Below, in pieces: positions 1 through 7,695 of a stretch of DNA of 23,137 nucleotides. The position numbers and the translations under genes are program-made. Where the stretch lies: assembly GCA_002341165.1 (NCBI GenBank), contig DDNL01000045.1:32785-55921 (forward strand), read 5' to 3'. Within the stretch, counting starts at the first letter, position 1, and every line of letters begins with the position of its first letter. The notes beneath the pieces are model-generated. The model was not told the origin of the DNA. It worked only from the letters and a program-made list of their open reading frames with translations, and did no database searches. The DNA is from Shewanellaceae bacterium UBA2521 (GTDB taxonomy: Bacteria > Pseudomonadota > Gammaproteobacteria > Enterobacterales > Shewanellaceae).

Positions 1-1038
1 CAATTTCATCCAGAAGTAACTCATACTCAGCAAGGCTTGAATATTTTAGAAAACTTTGCACAGCGTATTTGTCAATGTGCGCCAATGTGGCGGACGGAAA
101 AAATTTTGGAGCAGATTATTACACGCTTGCGTGTACAGATTGGAACAGGTCGAGTGTTACTTGGTTTATCAGGTGGTGTGGATTCATCTGTTACGGCTTT
201 GTTGCTACAAAAAGCTATAGGCTCTAGGCTACAGTGTGTGTTTGTAGATCATGGTTTATTACGCTTGAACGAAGTGGAAGAAGTGAAGGATTCTTTAGGA
301 CAAGGCTTAGGGCTGAATATCGATGTTGTCGATGCAAGGTCTAAGTTTATGCAAGGTCTTGAAGGGATTTCAGATCCTGAAATGAAAAGAAAGATCATAG
401 GTCGTTTATTTGTTGAAGTTTTTGAGGAGCGAGCTCGCTCTTACGAAAATATGAGTTACTTAGCTCAAGGCACAATTTATCCAGATGTCATTGAATCGGC
501 AGGTAACAAACATGCACATTTGATTAAGTCGCATCATAATGTTGGTGGCTTACCTGAGACTCTATCTCTGCAATTGGTGGAGCCGCTTAGAGAGCTTTTC
601 AAAGATGAAGTACGTCAATTGGGTCTTGCTTTAGGTCTTAAACCAGAACTCATTAGTCGTCATCCTTTTCCTGGACCTGGACTAGGCGTAAGGATTTTGG
701 GTGAAATCAAAGAAGAATATTGTCATATTTTGCGTCAAGCTGATGCGATTTTTCTTGAGGTACTGACACAATACGATATGTATCATAAGGTTTCACAAGC
801 TTTTGCTGTGTTTTTACCTGTACGCTCGGTAGGTGTCAAGGGAGATGGGCGTTGTTACGACTGGGTCATTGCTTTACGTGCAGTAGAAACGTTAGATTTT
901 ATGACGGCACGTTGGGCTCACTTACCCTACGATCTACTCGATGAGGCATCGCATCGTATTATGAATGAAGTTCGAGGCGTGAGTCGGGTGGTTTACGATA
1001 TTTCAGGTAAGCCTCCAGCCACGATAGAGTGGGAATAG
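1..1038 (+). CDS. guaA: GMP synthase (glutamine-hydrolysing), 3' part
   Basis: Converts XMP to GMP with ATP and glutamine, the last step of guanine nucleotide synthesis; cytosolic. The reading frame is open from base 1, so the 5' end lies outside the window. The first residues read QFHPEVTHT, which carries the His-x-Glu end of the class I glutamine amidotransferase triad. The ATP-pyrophosphatase domain follows, with the PP-loop SGGVDSS. The C-terminal dimerisation domain carries [11 protein letters not shown] and ends KPPATIEWE, the usual GuaA terminus. A TTG at 37 could be read as a start, but homology continues upstream of it, so the gene is partial rather than short. guaB usually precedes guaA in this class; that cannot be checked here. 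An imperfect AT-rich hairpin (about 1065-1096) after the stop could be a weak terminator. Identification is secure. Confidence 0.97.
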   Translation, partial: QFHPEVTHTQQGLNILENFAQRICQCAPMWRTEKILEQIITRLRVQIGTGRVLLGLSGGVDSSVTALLLQKAIGSRLQCVFVDHGLLRLNEVEEVKDSLGQGLGLNIDVVDARSKFMQGLEGISDPEMKRKIIGRLFVEVFEERARSYENMSYLAQGTIYPDVIESAGNKHAHLIKSHHNVGGLPETLSLQLVEPLRELFKDEVRQLGLALGLKPELISRHPFPGPGLGVRILGEIKEEYCHILRQADAIFLEVLTQYDMYHKVSQAFAVFLPVRSVGVKGDGRCYDWVIALRAVETLDFMTARWAHLPYDLLDEASHRIMNEVRGVSRVVYDISGKPPATIEWE

Positions 1039-1123
1039 TTCACATCTTGTAAGTTATATTCTTGGCTTTTTGTCTAACATGTTATAAAAAAGCTAAAAAA
1101 TGCGGCAGCTATGGAAATAAGTA

Positions 1124-1672
1124 ATGAACACTGAGACATTGGTGAAAAAAAATATAGAAATTAAAGTAGATGAGAAGATCTTACTTAAAGTGCTTACGCA
1201 AAATGATGTTTCTGAGTCATATGTTGAATGGCTCAATGACTACGAGGTAACTAAATTTACAGAGCAGAAATACTTTAGACATACGTTAGAGAGCACTAAA
1301 ACTTTCGTATGTCAAAAATATGATTCAGAAAGTGATTTGTTGTTCGGCATTTTTTTTGACGGAACGCATATAGGAAATATTAAACTAGGCTCTATAAAAT
1401 TTGAACATATGTCTACCGAAGTATCATATTTTATTGGTGAGAAGGAGTTTTGGGGTAAAGGTATTGCCTCAAAATGTGTAGAGACCGTCGTCCATTTTGC
1501 AGTGACAGAATTAGACTTAAAGAAAATTAACGCTGGCTATTATGAAAATAATACTGGTTCGGCAAAGGTTTTGCAGAAATGTGGGTTTGTTGTCGAACGG
1601 AACATCATCAGTAATGCGATTTTTGAGGACAAGCCTATCAACTTCATTTTTGTTGGATATGTACCCAATTAA
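1124..1672 (+). CDS. GNAT-family N-acetyltransferase (RimJ/RimL-like)
   Basis: A 182-residue GNAT domain protein, predicted to move an acetyl group from acetyl-CoA to an amine. The acetyl-CoA pyrophosphate-binding loop is visible around residues 108-116 (KEFWGKGIAS). It is followed by the typical segment LKKINAGYYENNTGSAKVL and the KCGF motif near 152-155. This layout is that of the Acetyltransf_3 (RimJ/RimL) group, which includes ribosomal-protein, antibiotic and amino-sugar acetyltransferases. Nothing here fixes the substrate; the neighbours are not sugar-synthesis genes. The start at 1124 has no clear Shine-Dalgarno sequence. A 7-codon ORF (ATG at 1111) overlaps the start in another frame. 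It stands alone between guaA and a convergent gene. Family assignment is good, function unknown. Confidence 0.85.
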   Translation: MNTETLVKKNIEIKVDEKILLKVLTQNDVSESYVEWLNDYEVTKFTEQKYFRHTLESTKTFVCQKYDSESDLLFGIFFDGTHIGNIKLGSIKFEHMSTEVSYFIGEKEFWGKGIASKCVETVVHFAVTELDLKKINAGYYENNTGSAKVLQKCGFVVERNIISNAIFEDKPINFIFVGYVPN

Positions 1673-1798
1673 TTCAGCACAATCAGAGTGTTTAGGAGTT
1701 TTAGGTGGTAAAGTAATCATCGAACAAAACAAGTTCGGTGTTTGGCAACACCCATAGCTTTAGATTCTTATATTAAGTTCTAGAGTAAAGAGCAGAGA

Positions 1799-1824
1799 CG
1801 GAAAGCAAAGAAATAAGCTTTCCG
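1799..1824. repeat. Perfect inverted repeat between convergent genes
   Basis: CGGAAAGC at 1799-1806 pairs with GCTTTCCG at 1817-1824, an 8-bp stem with a 10-nt loop. It lies between the acetyltransferase (ends 1672, plus) and the Sel1-like gene (ends 1836, minus). Neither strand has a clean T-run after it, so a terminator role is possible but not shown. Confidence 0.45.
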
Positions 1825-1835
1825 CCAGTTTATAT

Positions 1836-2654
1836 TTATCTCGTGCCCAATGAATCTAGTGTGATTCTTATAGAAGGGAGTGTCATACGGCCGACCGAGC
1901 TAAATAAAGATGTATATCCAGGAGTGTCTCTGTAGCCTAAGCGCATCGAGAAAACATCAGAGCAGTATGCATTTCCTTTGAGAGCTGCTTGGCCATACCA
2001 TTTTAGGATGTCGTCACCGTCTACTTTATATCGACTTGGAACTATATTTCCGTTACGATCTCTAAGACGTTCATTATAGCTAGTAGCTAGGACATACGAG
2101 GCTTCCATTTGACCTGAATTTGCGAGCTGATGTAACTTATCTAAACCTGCTCTTGGGTTTCCAGTACCATAAATTTCTAACTCCTCGAGGTACGTTGAGG
2201 GACAATGAACAGGTGTAAGCTCATCTAGATTATTAAAAGAAGTTTGAGAGTTAATTAACTCTATATATTCATCTTCCGTGATCTTATCTTGTTTTAGCGC
2301 TTTATGTCTTAGTTTTGCGCACTTTTTAGGATGAATAAAAAGTATTTTCATATCTACTTGGTTGGAATTGAAGTGTTCAGGATTACACGGAGCATCTCGC
2401 TTTATAGGTGCGTTGAGATCGAGCCTAAATTTAGTACGATAATTTCTGTAATCTTCTGATATAAATCGAGGGTAGGTCATAGAATACTGTATGTGGTCAA
2501 AACCGAAGACTTTTTTTGCTTGTTCATCAGATATGTATCCACACTTATATGCCCATTCTGAACGTTCAATTACAGCTTCAAGGGATGAGAGAGCAAAACT
2601 AGGTGTACTGATAAGTAAGCTTAACCCGATGAGGCATTTTTTCTCTATTTTCAT
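1836..2654 (-). CDS. Secreted protein with Sel1-like/TPR repeats, function unknown
   Basis: A 272-residue protein with an N-terminal signal peptide (MKIEKKCLIGLSLLISTPSFA; cleavage probably after FA), so it should be exported. I chose the start at 2654 because an AAGGAA Shine-Dalgarno lies just upstream and the signal peptide begins there. An upstream in-frame ATG at 2762 would bury the signal peptide. The C-terminal third resembles Sel1-like helical repeats: GLDKLHQLANSGQMEASYVLA, then ILKWYGQAALKGNAYCSD. Sel1 repeats usually mediate protein contacts. The mature part has several cysteines, which could form disulfides in the periplasm. The middle (about residues 40-170) shows no domain I recognise. 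It is a single gene, convergent with the acetyltransferase. Signal peptide likely; repeat call moderate; role unknown. Confidence 0.75.
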   Translation of the reverse strand: MKIEKKCLIGLSLLISTPSFALSSLEAVIERSEWAYKCGYISDEQAKKVFGFDHIQYSMTYPRFISEDYRNYRTKFRLDLNAPIKRDAPCNPEHFNSNQVDMKILFIHPKKCAKLRHKALKQDKITEDEYIELINSQTSFNNLDELTPVHCPSTYLEELEIYGTGNPRAGLDKLHQLANSGQMEASYVLATSYNERLRDRNGNIVPSRYKVDGDDILKWYGQAALKGNAYCSDVFSMRLGYRDTPGYTSLFSSVGRMTLPSIRITLDSLGTR

Positions 2655-3050
2655 AACAAGTTCCTTTTTTATGAGTTTATTTGTGTGTTTCATAATGATG
2701 TGAGAGTTAAAAAAATTTTTATTAATGTTTTTGAATTTAGTACTCCTGATTAAGATTATCACTCTGTTTCATTGAGAGCAATAAAATAGGTTTAATATCT
2801 TTTTTTTCACAATAAAACAACAATTTATGCTATATTTGGTGGATAATTTTTATGTGTTTTTTTGTAAAGGTTGTAACATCAGCACCTCTTTAATGCATTA
2901 ATATATGACGAGCCTAATGATAAGATTAAACCTCTCTCATACCCTATTATTGCATGTAGCTCTCTATATCAATAGAGATATAATGTTAGTTATAGAAAGT
3001 GAAATATGCATTATTTAATTTACTGCTTTTTTGAGTAAGTTATGAATTAT
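2655..3050. other. Gene-free stretch of about 400 bp
   Basis: No supported gene was found. It holds the upstream region of the minus-strand Sel1-like gene, including a second AGGAG-like site near 2745 that serves no clear start. A plus-oriented promoter-like signal lies near 2806-2836. A small hairpin TCTCTAT/ATAGAGA (2961-2967 with 2972-2978) lies downstream of the hydrolase gene and lacks a T-run. The sequence is very AT-rich, so short matches are weak evidence. Confidence 0.5.
2806..2836 (+). promoter_or_regulatory. Candidate orphan promoter (extended -10)
   Basis: TTCACA (2806-2811), a 19-nt spacer and TATATT (2831-2836) preceded by TGC make an extended -10 type signal. The 13-mer TTATGCTATATTT is shared with the candidate promoter in front of the MATE gene. 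No plus-strand gene follows within about 1.1 kb. It could drive a small RNA or be a chance match in AT-rich DNA. Confidence 0.3.
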
Positions 3051-3905
3051 TTAACATAGAACAGATGATGAAGAACAAAGCCAAGATTGTAGTTCTTTGT
3101 AGAAAGAGTTTGATTCTTCAAAAAAAGGCATATGACCACTTAGAGGAAACTCTGTTATTGTTAAATCTTTGAAATGATGTTTAAATTTTTGCCAGCATGA
3201 TTGAGGTGGGTAAGTGTAATCATAACGCCCTAAACTTAACCATGTTGGCATGGTGTAAAGATGATCAGCAGTAAACCAATATGGATGTGTGAAAGCTTCG
3301 CCCCAGAGCGCATCAAAACTCAGTGCTGACAAAGAAACATCTTTCCAGAGAGCATATTCATCAAAGTCCCAGTTATACCATCTTTTTGCTCCCATTCTTC
3401 GACAGATGTGTAACATTTTCTTTTCAGGATCGTTTGATAGATCTTGGTACAGATGTTTAATTTGTTGATTAAAATATTGCTTTCGACTTAAACAAGCATC
3501 TTGTTCCCAAAACTTTTCTGCTTCCATAAAAGTATGAGAGCTTAAGTCTGGACTTGCTGCACAGAGCATTAACTGTGAGACATGTTGAGGATAATGTTGA
3601 GCATAAGATAAAGCAAGATAAGCGTGACCAGAATGACCGAATAGAGCCCATTTGGAAAGGCCTAGAAACCGTCTAAAGCTTTCTATATCAGCTATGATAT
3701 GCTCTATTGTATAATCATCTGTCGTAGGTTTGTGCAAAGACTTGGCGAATCCACGATGATCTAAAAAAATCACCTGTACATCTTGAAGTAAGCTTACATC
3801 AAATACACGTTTGTAATAGGTTGCACTGCCTATGAGTAAAAGAGGCTTTCCTTTACCTTGAATATTATATTGGAATTGAAAGTTGTTATGAGAAAATATA
3901 GGCAT
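3051..3905 (-). CDS. Alpha/beta-hydrolase fold protein
   Basis: A 284-residue alpha/beta hydrolase with no signal peptide, so probably cytosolic. The nucleophile elbow GHSGH puts the catalytic serine at about residue 92. The acid is probably Asp229 in GRYDY, and the histidine is His258 in SGHMPFFEE. Strand-turn signatures LLLIGSA and FLDHRGFAKS are typical of the proline iminopeptidase/esterase-like branch. GHMPFFEE matches the C-terminal motif common in that branch, but the substrate cannot be read from sequence. It is divergent from the second GNAT gene (gap about 80-150 bp depending on that gene's start), so the two may share a regulatory region. The C-terminus is unusually serine/cysteine rich (LCSSSSVLC). 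Fold and triad confident; exact enzyme unknown. Confidence 0.85.
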   Translation of the reverse strand: MPIFSHNNFQFQYNIQGKGKPLLLIGSATYYKRVFDVSLLQDVQVIFLDHRGFAKSLHKPTTDDYTIEHIIADIESFRRFLGLSKWALFGHSGHAYLALSYAQHYPQHVSQLMLCAASPDLSSHTFMEAEKFWEQDACLSRKQYFNQQIKHLYQDLSNDPEKKMLHICRRMGAKRWYNWDFDEYALWKDVSLSALSFDALWGEAFTHPYWFTADHLYTMPTWLSLGRYDYTYPPQSCWQKFKHHFKDLTITEFPLSGHMPFFEESNSFYKELQSWLCSSSSVLC

Positions 3906-4052
3906 AGTATGATGTCTCTTATTTATTTCTATATAAACAATATAATATTTTGCGCATACAAAATACTTCCTCAGTAGGTAACTATTTTGAAGTTACTATA
4001 TATTGATACAATGCAATTAAAATATTTTGACTTGATTTGGAATATTATTTTT

Positions 4053-4850
4053 ATGTTCAATAAAGATACGATCACATTGGCTTTACAACAGAACTTTATT
4101 GATAAAGTGAGCTTTTTACCTCGTCAGTGTACTTCTATGTGTGTAGTACAGGATGAAATAGGTTTTTTTGTGATAGATTCTAGATTAGCATCTGATACTT
4201 TTAATATTGTGACGACACATAAGTTACATACTGAGGTCTCTGCTGAGTCGGTCAAAAAACACATGAACCTGTTTCAGGCAGAGCGTAGACCTGTCGCTTT
4301 GTGGGTTAACCCGCAAGATCAGAAGTATGTTCCGGATGCAACATTACATGATTGTGGTTTAATCCAAGTTGAAAGTGAATTAGGCATGGCGGCATCGATC
4401 CCAGATCTTAAGTTAACGTCTCGCATGCAAAAGCTAAAAATAAAAGAGGTACAAACACAAAGTGATTTTAGGGATTACGGTCAGGTCATGGCTTCGGTTT
4501 TTATACCTTATGATGATGAAGCTTGTCTTTTTTATAATCAGGCAGGATTATCTTACCAACCTGTGCCTTATCATAAGATGTTTATTGGTTATAAAGATCA
4601 TCAACCTGTAGCGATTATTTCTTGTATGAAATCAGCGGGTATAGGTTGTCTTTATGATGTAGTGACTTGTCCAGAATATCAACACCAAGGTATAGGCACA
4701 GCTATGGTTCATGCCGCAATAGCGTCTTTAAAACAAATGGGTTGTTCTATTGTAGGATTGCAAGCATCGAGTGAAGGTATACGGCTTTATAAGAAAATAG
4801 GATTTCAGTCCTTAGGATCATTTAAAGTATTTTCTCATGAAGCTACATGA
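4053..4850 (+). CDS. GNAT-family acetyltransferase with N-terminal extension
   Basis: A protein of about 265 residues whose C-terminal half is a GNAT domain. The acetyl-CoA loop is YQHQGIGTAM (about residues 209-218), followed by a GLQASSEGIRLYKKIGF segment typical of the last part of the fold. The N-terminal half (about 130 residues) is a divergent region common in two-part GNAT proteins; I do not recognise its specific role. I prefer the ATG at 4053. The same frame extends to a TTG at 3987 and an ATG at 4011, but neither has a Shine-Dalgarno sequence and the added residues look like non-coding AT-rich DNA. It is monocistronic, convergent with the glutaredoxin-like gene. Substrate unknown. 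Confidence 0.8.
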   Translation: MFNKDTITLALQQNFIDKVSFLPRQCTSMCVVQDEIGFFVIDSRLASDTFNIVTTHKLHTEVSAESVKKHMNLFQAERRPVALWVNPQDQKYVPDATLHDCGLIQVESELGMAASIPDLKLTSRMQKLKIKEVQTQSDFRDYGQVMASVFIPYDDEACLFYNQAGLSYQPVPYHKMFIGYKDHQPVAIISCMKSAGIGCLYDVVTCPEYQHQGIGTAMVHAAIASLKQMGCSIVGLQASSEGIRLYKKIGFQSLGSFKVFSHEAT

Positions 4851-4912
4851 TATGTGGAGTCTTATAGCTTAACTGGGTATATTCTTAACCCATATCGGCA
4901 TTGTAGAAAATT

Positions 4913-4942
4913 AGATAGACAAAGAGACAACCTTGCCTATCT
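4913..4942 (-). terminator. Likely terminator of the glutaredoxin-like gene
   Basis: Read on the minus strand, AGATAGGCAA pairs with TTGTCTATCT through 10 pairs including one G.U, with a 10-nt loop, followed by AATTTTC. The wobble pair exists only in the minus-strand RNA, which fits termination of the gene ending at 4963. The T-run is short. Confidence 0.45.
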
Positions 4943-4962
4943 TTAGTGGTTCATCTAGAGCA

Positions 4963-5211
4963 TTATGGTGCGAGATGTTGTCTTATATAATCAATTATAT
5001 CTTCCGACTCATGAAGCCACTGTACTTGATCTCCATCCATAATTTTAAGGCAAGGTACTTGTGTACGACCTGTTGCGTTGAGCAGCTCTTCTCTTTTTTC
5101 TGGATTTTGACTTGTGTCAACGAGCTCTATATCGACCCCCATATCTTGCATAGCGTGACGCACCTTAACGCAATAAGGACAAAGTTCAAAATGATAAAGT
5201 TGATAATGCAT
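4963..5211 (-). CDS. Glutaredoxin / GST N-terminal-domain-like small thiol protein
   Basis: An 82-residue thioredoxin-fold protein with a dithiol active site CPYC at residues 11-14. TQVPCLKI supplies the conserved cis-proline region and the segment ESEDIIDYIRQHL closes the fold. This is the size and motif set of stand-alone glutaredoxins that resemble the N-terminal domain of glutathione S-transferases. The expected role is glutathione-dependent reduction of disulfides or mixed disulfides in the cytosol. The start is the ATG at 5211; MHYQLYHFELCPYC is a normal beta-strand start before the active site. It is not clearly GrxC or GrxA, so no symbol is given. Single gene, convergent with the GNAT upstream and divergent from the MATE gene. 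Confidence 0.88.
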   Translation of the reverse strand: MHYQLYHFELCPYCVKVRHAMQDMGVDIELVDTSQNPEKREELLNATGRTQVPCLKIMDGDQVQWLHESEDIIDYIRQHLAP

Positions 5212-5335
5212 GAAATACTTCCTCTACAGCAAAATGAGTGAGTATTAGAGCATAGTCAGGAGAAAAAGATCAAATATAGACTATTTTAATATGATCCATA
5301 TGACGCTTTAAAACATATGGCTTGAATCATTTAGA

Positions 5336-5357
5336 GAGCTCTTCTATAAAAGAGCTC
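5336..5357. repeat. Inverted repeat between divergent genes
   Basis: GAGCTCTT (5336-5343) pairs with AAGAGCTC (5350-5357), an 8-bp perfect stem with a 6-nt loop, between the glutaredoxin-like gene and the MATE gene. No T-run follows on either strand. A protein-binding site is as likely as an RNA role. Confidence 0.4.
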
Positions 5358-5361
5358 AATG

Positions 5362-5388
5362 AAAGATACGGATAGGTTATCTTTTTTT
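5362..5388 (+). terminator. Terminator-like hairpin upstream of the MATE promoter
   Basis: AAAGATA (5362-5368) pairs with TATCTTT (5378-5384) and the T-run continues to 5388. It is AT-rich and so only moderately stable. It lies upstream of the candidate MATE promoter, so it would stop read-through from the left rather than act as an attenuator. Confidence 0.4.
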
Positions 5389-5409
5389 ACTATAAAAACT
5401 CATTGATTA

Positions 5410-5418
5410 TGCTATATT
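5410..5418 (+). promoter_or_regulatory. Candidate extended -10 of the MATE gene
   Basis: TGCTATATT fits the extended -10 pattern TGnTATAAT with one mismatch. It lies 30 bp before the start codon, giving a leader of roughly 24 nt. No good -35 is seen, which is common for extended -10 promoters. Confidence 0.4.
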
Positions 5419-5448
5419 TTGAAGAAGTTTGACTTCATTTGAGATGAT

Positions 5449-6966
5449 ATGGCTATGATCAAAAATAGAGATACACTGATGTTGCGCTACCCTAAATTGC
5501 GGATTTATGCTGTATTAACACAAAAGAGTGTTTTGAGCACGTTATGTTTATTGAGTTTACTGCTTTTTGATATAGTTGATATGTTCTTAATTTTACCTCT
5601 AGGACGTGATGCCTTTATTGCAACAATGGGATATGCTCACCTCATTTTATTTTTTATGTTGTCTGCTGCTGTAGGTTTAGCTCTTTGTGCGAGTTTAGTT
5701 TGGCAAAAACAGCTCAGTGATGATCCCACAAAAAATGGCACGTTGCTGTGCTCTATAAGTTTGATAGTATGTATTCTAAGCATGTGTCTAGCTCTTATTC
5801 TATTTTTTATTACACCTTGGCTTCTGGAATTAGTACATGTCTCGGATGTGATAAAAGAGTATATCTCAAATTATCTGACACCGCTTTTATTGGGTTTGCC
5901 TTGTATGAGTTTAGCCATGGCTTGGGCTGTGACTTTATGTTATTTCGATAAGTTTAGGTATGCTGCACAGACTATGGTTGCTGGTGGTTTATCACATCTT
6001 GTCTTTGCATCTATTTTGATGTATCAATTTGATTTAGGTGTGCAAGGTCTAGCTTTTGCACTTTTAGCAGGTTGGCTGATGACTTTGTTGATAACAGGCT
6101 ATGCTCTTTTTCAGAGCACTCATTTATCGATGAGCTGGCAAGCCTCGCAATGGCTAAGAGGTATAAAATCGATGTTAGTCGATTTTATAGCGACTATGAG
6201 CTTAAATTTTTTCATTCCTTTAGGCCAAGGTTTTATGTTTTTTGCTTTGGTGAACTTATATGAAGAAAAGTTGCTTGAGTGGGTTATTATGAGTAAACTC
6301 ACACCTCTCTTTTTAGTTTTTATGCTCAGTGTAAGCCATACAGCTGGAAAATGGATACAACAAGCTTTAAGCCATGGTCATTATCAAGAGATGCGCACTG
6401 TTTTTACTTCTAGTATCAAGTATTTAAGTATTACAGCTTGTTTGAGTGGTATAGTGCTTCTGTTATTACTCGATGTATTTTTCGTCATGTTTGAATCATC
6501 TGATGTTTCTTTAAGTCTTTTATATCAGATGGGAGGCTATATTTTATTTTCTTATTTGTTTCTAGGGCTCATGGCGCTGGCTAACACCTTATTTGAAAAT
6601 ATAGGTAAAGCGAACTTAGCTTTGATTTTTAATTTAGCTTCTTCTGTACTGGTAGCTATTCCTCTTATTTCACTTGCTACGCTTCTAGGAGAGCTTAATT
6701 ATATTTATATGGCTCAGCTTTTTTATTCCGCTTTGTGTGGTATGAGTGCAATAGCTGTCGCTTATTATGTTTGCACAGTGTTAGAGAAAAACCGTATTCG
6801 TGATTTATACCACTTAAAAGATGAGAAAAGTACACTAACCATAATGCATTTCCATGCATTTTCTGCAGGTTATGCACTGGTAGCGCAGACTTTAATTGAA
6901 GAGAGCACAAGGTTAGATAATCAAGCCTCTTTAGAGGCAATATCTTTGGATCGTGCTCCTGCATAA
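5449..6966 (+). CDS. MATE-family efflux transporter, divergent
   Basis: A 505-residue inner-membrane protein with about twelve hydrophobic segments in two repeated halves, as in the MATE/MatE drug and toxin antiporters. The first helix region LFDIVDMFLILPLG aligns with the usual opening of MATE proteins, followed by ATMGYAHLILFFMLSAAVGLAL. GLGVQGLAFALLAGWL-like spacing around residues 195-215 matches the end of the first half. It would export compounds using a Na+ or H+ gradient; the substrate is unknown. It is somewhat longer than usual because of a hydrophilic C-terminal tail of about 55 residues (YHLKDEKSTLTIM onward) with no recognised domain. The start at 5449 follows a weak GAG site; the ATG two codons on is an alternative. 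It ends in a strong terminator. Confidence 0.82.
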   Translation: MAMIKNRDTLMLRYPKLRIYAVLTQKSVLSTLCLLSLLLFDIVDMFLILPLGRDAFIATMGYAHLILFFMLSAAVGLALCASLVWQKQLSDDPTKNGTLLCSISLIVCILSMCLALILFFITPWLLELVHVSDVIKEYISNYLTPLLLGLPCMSLAMAWAVTLCYFDKFRYAAQTMVAGGLSHLVFASILMYQFDLGVQGLAFALLAGWLMTLLITGYALFQSTHLSMSWQASQWLRGIKSMLVDFIATMSLNFFIPLGQGFMFFALVNLYEEKLLEWVIMSKLTPLFLVFMLSVSHTAGKWIQQALSHGHYQEMRTVFTSSIKYLSITACLSGIVLLLLLDVFFVMFESSDVSLSLLYQMGGYILFSYLFLGLMALANTLFENIGKANLALIFNLASSVLVAIPLISLATLLGELNYIYMAQLFYSALCGMSAIAVAYYVCTVLEKNRIRDLYHLKDEKSTLTIMHFHAFSAGYALVAQTLIEESTRLDNQASLEAISLDRAPA

Positions 6967-6987
6967 TGTAACGACCTCAATCCTGTT

Positions 6988-7017
6988 GAGCTACGATTTT
7001 AGTTGTAGCTCTTTTTT
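6988..7017 (+). terminator. Intrinsic terminator of the MATE gene
   Basis: GAGCTAC (6988-6994) pairs with GTAGCTC (7005-7011) and is followed by six T (7012-7017). The left arm covers the stop codon of the convergent SMP_2-like gene, so the terminator is partly inside that gene's coding end. Confidence 0.8.
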
Positions 7018-7572
7018 AAACCATGATTTAGGCATACGTAATAGTTCGACGAGAGCCAAAATAATTACGCAGATAATAATCATAAGAATTTGATAGTACT
7101 GTGTTCTACTAAGGCTTTTATTTTGTGTTAATACCATTAATTTTTGCTTATCGAGTCGAATGCGAATATAACCTATATTCATATTCTGACGATACAAAAC
7201 TTTAATAAAGGGAGAGTAATCTTTAATTAATTGCTCGACTTTATTTATGTCGGGTGTATTAAGAATGATTTTAGAATTGTAGGCAAAAGCGACTTGAGAT
7301 CCATTATGGCTAAAAACAGATGTAGAAACGATATAATCACTTTCAACCAAGTGCTGAACTAGCCAGTTTAAGTTCTGATCATTGTTGAAGTTTAAAGATA
7401 CCGCTGCGGTTGAGCTTGCTTGCTCCAATAGGTCACGAATCATAGCCTCCGAATCTATGAGTGCTTTCTCCTTACTAAAATAAGGGGAGTTAAGCCACAG
7501 TACGCCTGATCCAATGAGGAGTAAAAATATAATGCTTAACTGTATAAGTCTCGCTACTTTTTGAATCATCAT
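6991..7572 (-). CDS. SMP_2 / YtjB (AhpA)-like two-pass membrane protein
   Basis: A 193-residue protein with an N-terminal membrane helix (about 10-28) and a second one near the C-terminus (about 161-178). The region between them would face the periplasm. This layout matches the YtjB/AhpA (Smp) family, as do DSEAMIRDLLEQASSTAAV (after the first helix) and NIGYIRIRLDKQ (before the second). In enteric bacteria ytjB sits next to serB; serB is not adjacent here. The function of the family is poorly defined. The ATG at 7572 is followed by a second ATG, and no Shine-Dalgarno is seen before either. The stop codon overlaps the MATE terminator. Topology is confident; family name is from memory of the pattern. 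Confidence 0.65.
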   Translation of the reverse strand: MMIQKVARLIQLSIIFLLLIGSGVLWLNSPYFSKEKALIDSEAMIRDLLEQASSTAAVSLNFNNDQNLNWLVQHLVESDYIVSTSVFSHNGSQVAFAYNSKIILNTPDINKVEQLIKDYSPFIKVLYRQNMNIGYIRIRLDKQKLMVLTQNKSLSRTQYYQILMIIICVIILALVELLRMPKSWFKKELQLKS

Positions 7573-7695
7573 AATTATTTTTGTACAGACATATCACATA
7601 TAAACTTAGCATGATTTAGTTAGACCGTATAAGTCAATTTACAGATCTAAGTGTTTTATGTTGTTCACAGTATAGCTTTTATAAGCAAAGGTCAA

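Noticed and set aside
37..1038. guaA read as a complete 333-residue gene from TTG 37
   Set aside because: The frame is open to base 1 and the upstream codons encode the amidotransferase HPE motif, so the gene is truncated by the window edge.
2655..2762. Longer start for the Sel1-like gene at 2762
   Set aside because: It would place 36 extra residues before a good signal peptide; the AAGGAA site belongs to the ATG at 2654.
3987..4052. TTG 3987 as start of the second GNAT
   Set aside because: No Shine-Dalgarno, and the extra residues are what AT-rich intergenic DNA would give.
4933..5241. Plus-strand ORF opposite the glutaredoxin-like gene
   Set aside because: It is the antisense shadow of a clear CPYC thiol protein and has no motif.
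6695..6964. Minus-strand ORF inside the MATE gene
   Set aside because: Fully antisense to a well-supported membrane protein frame; no domain.
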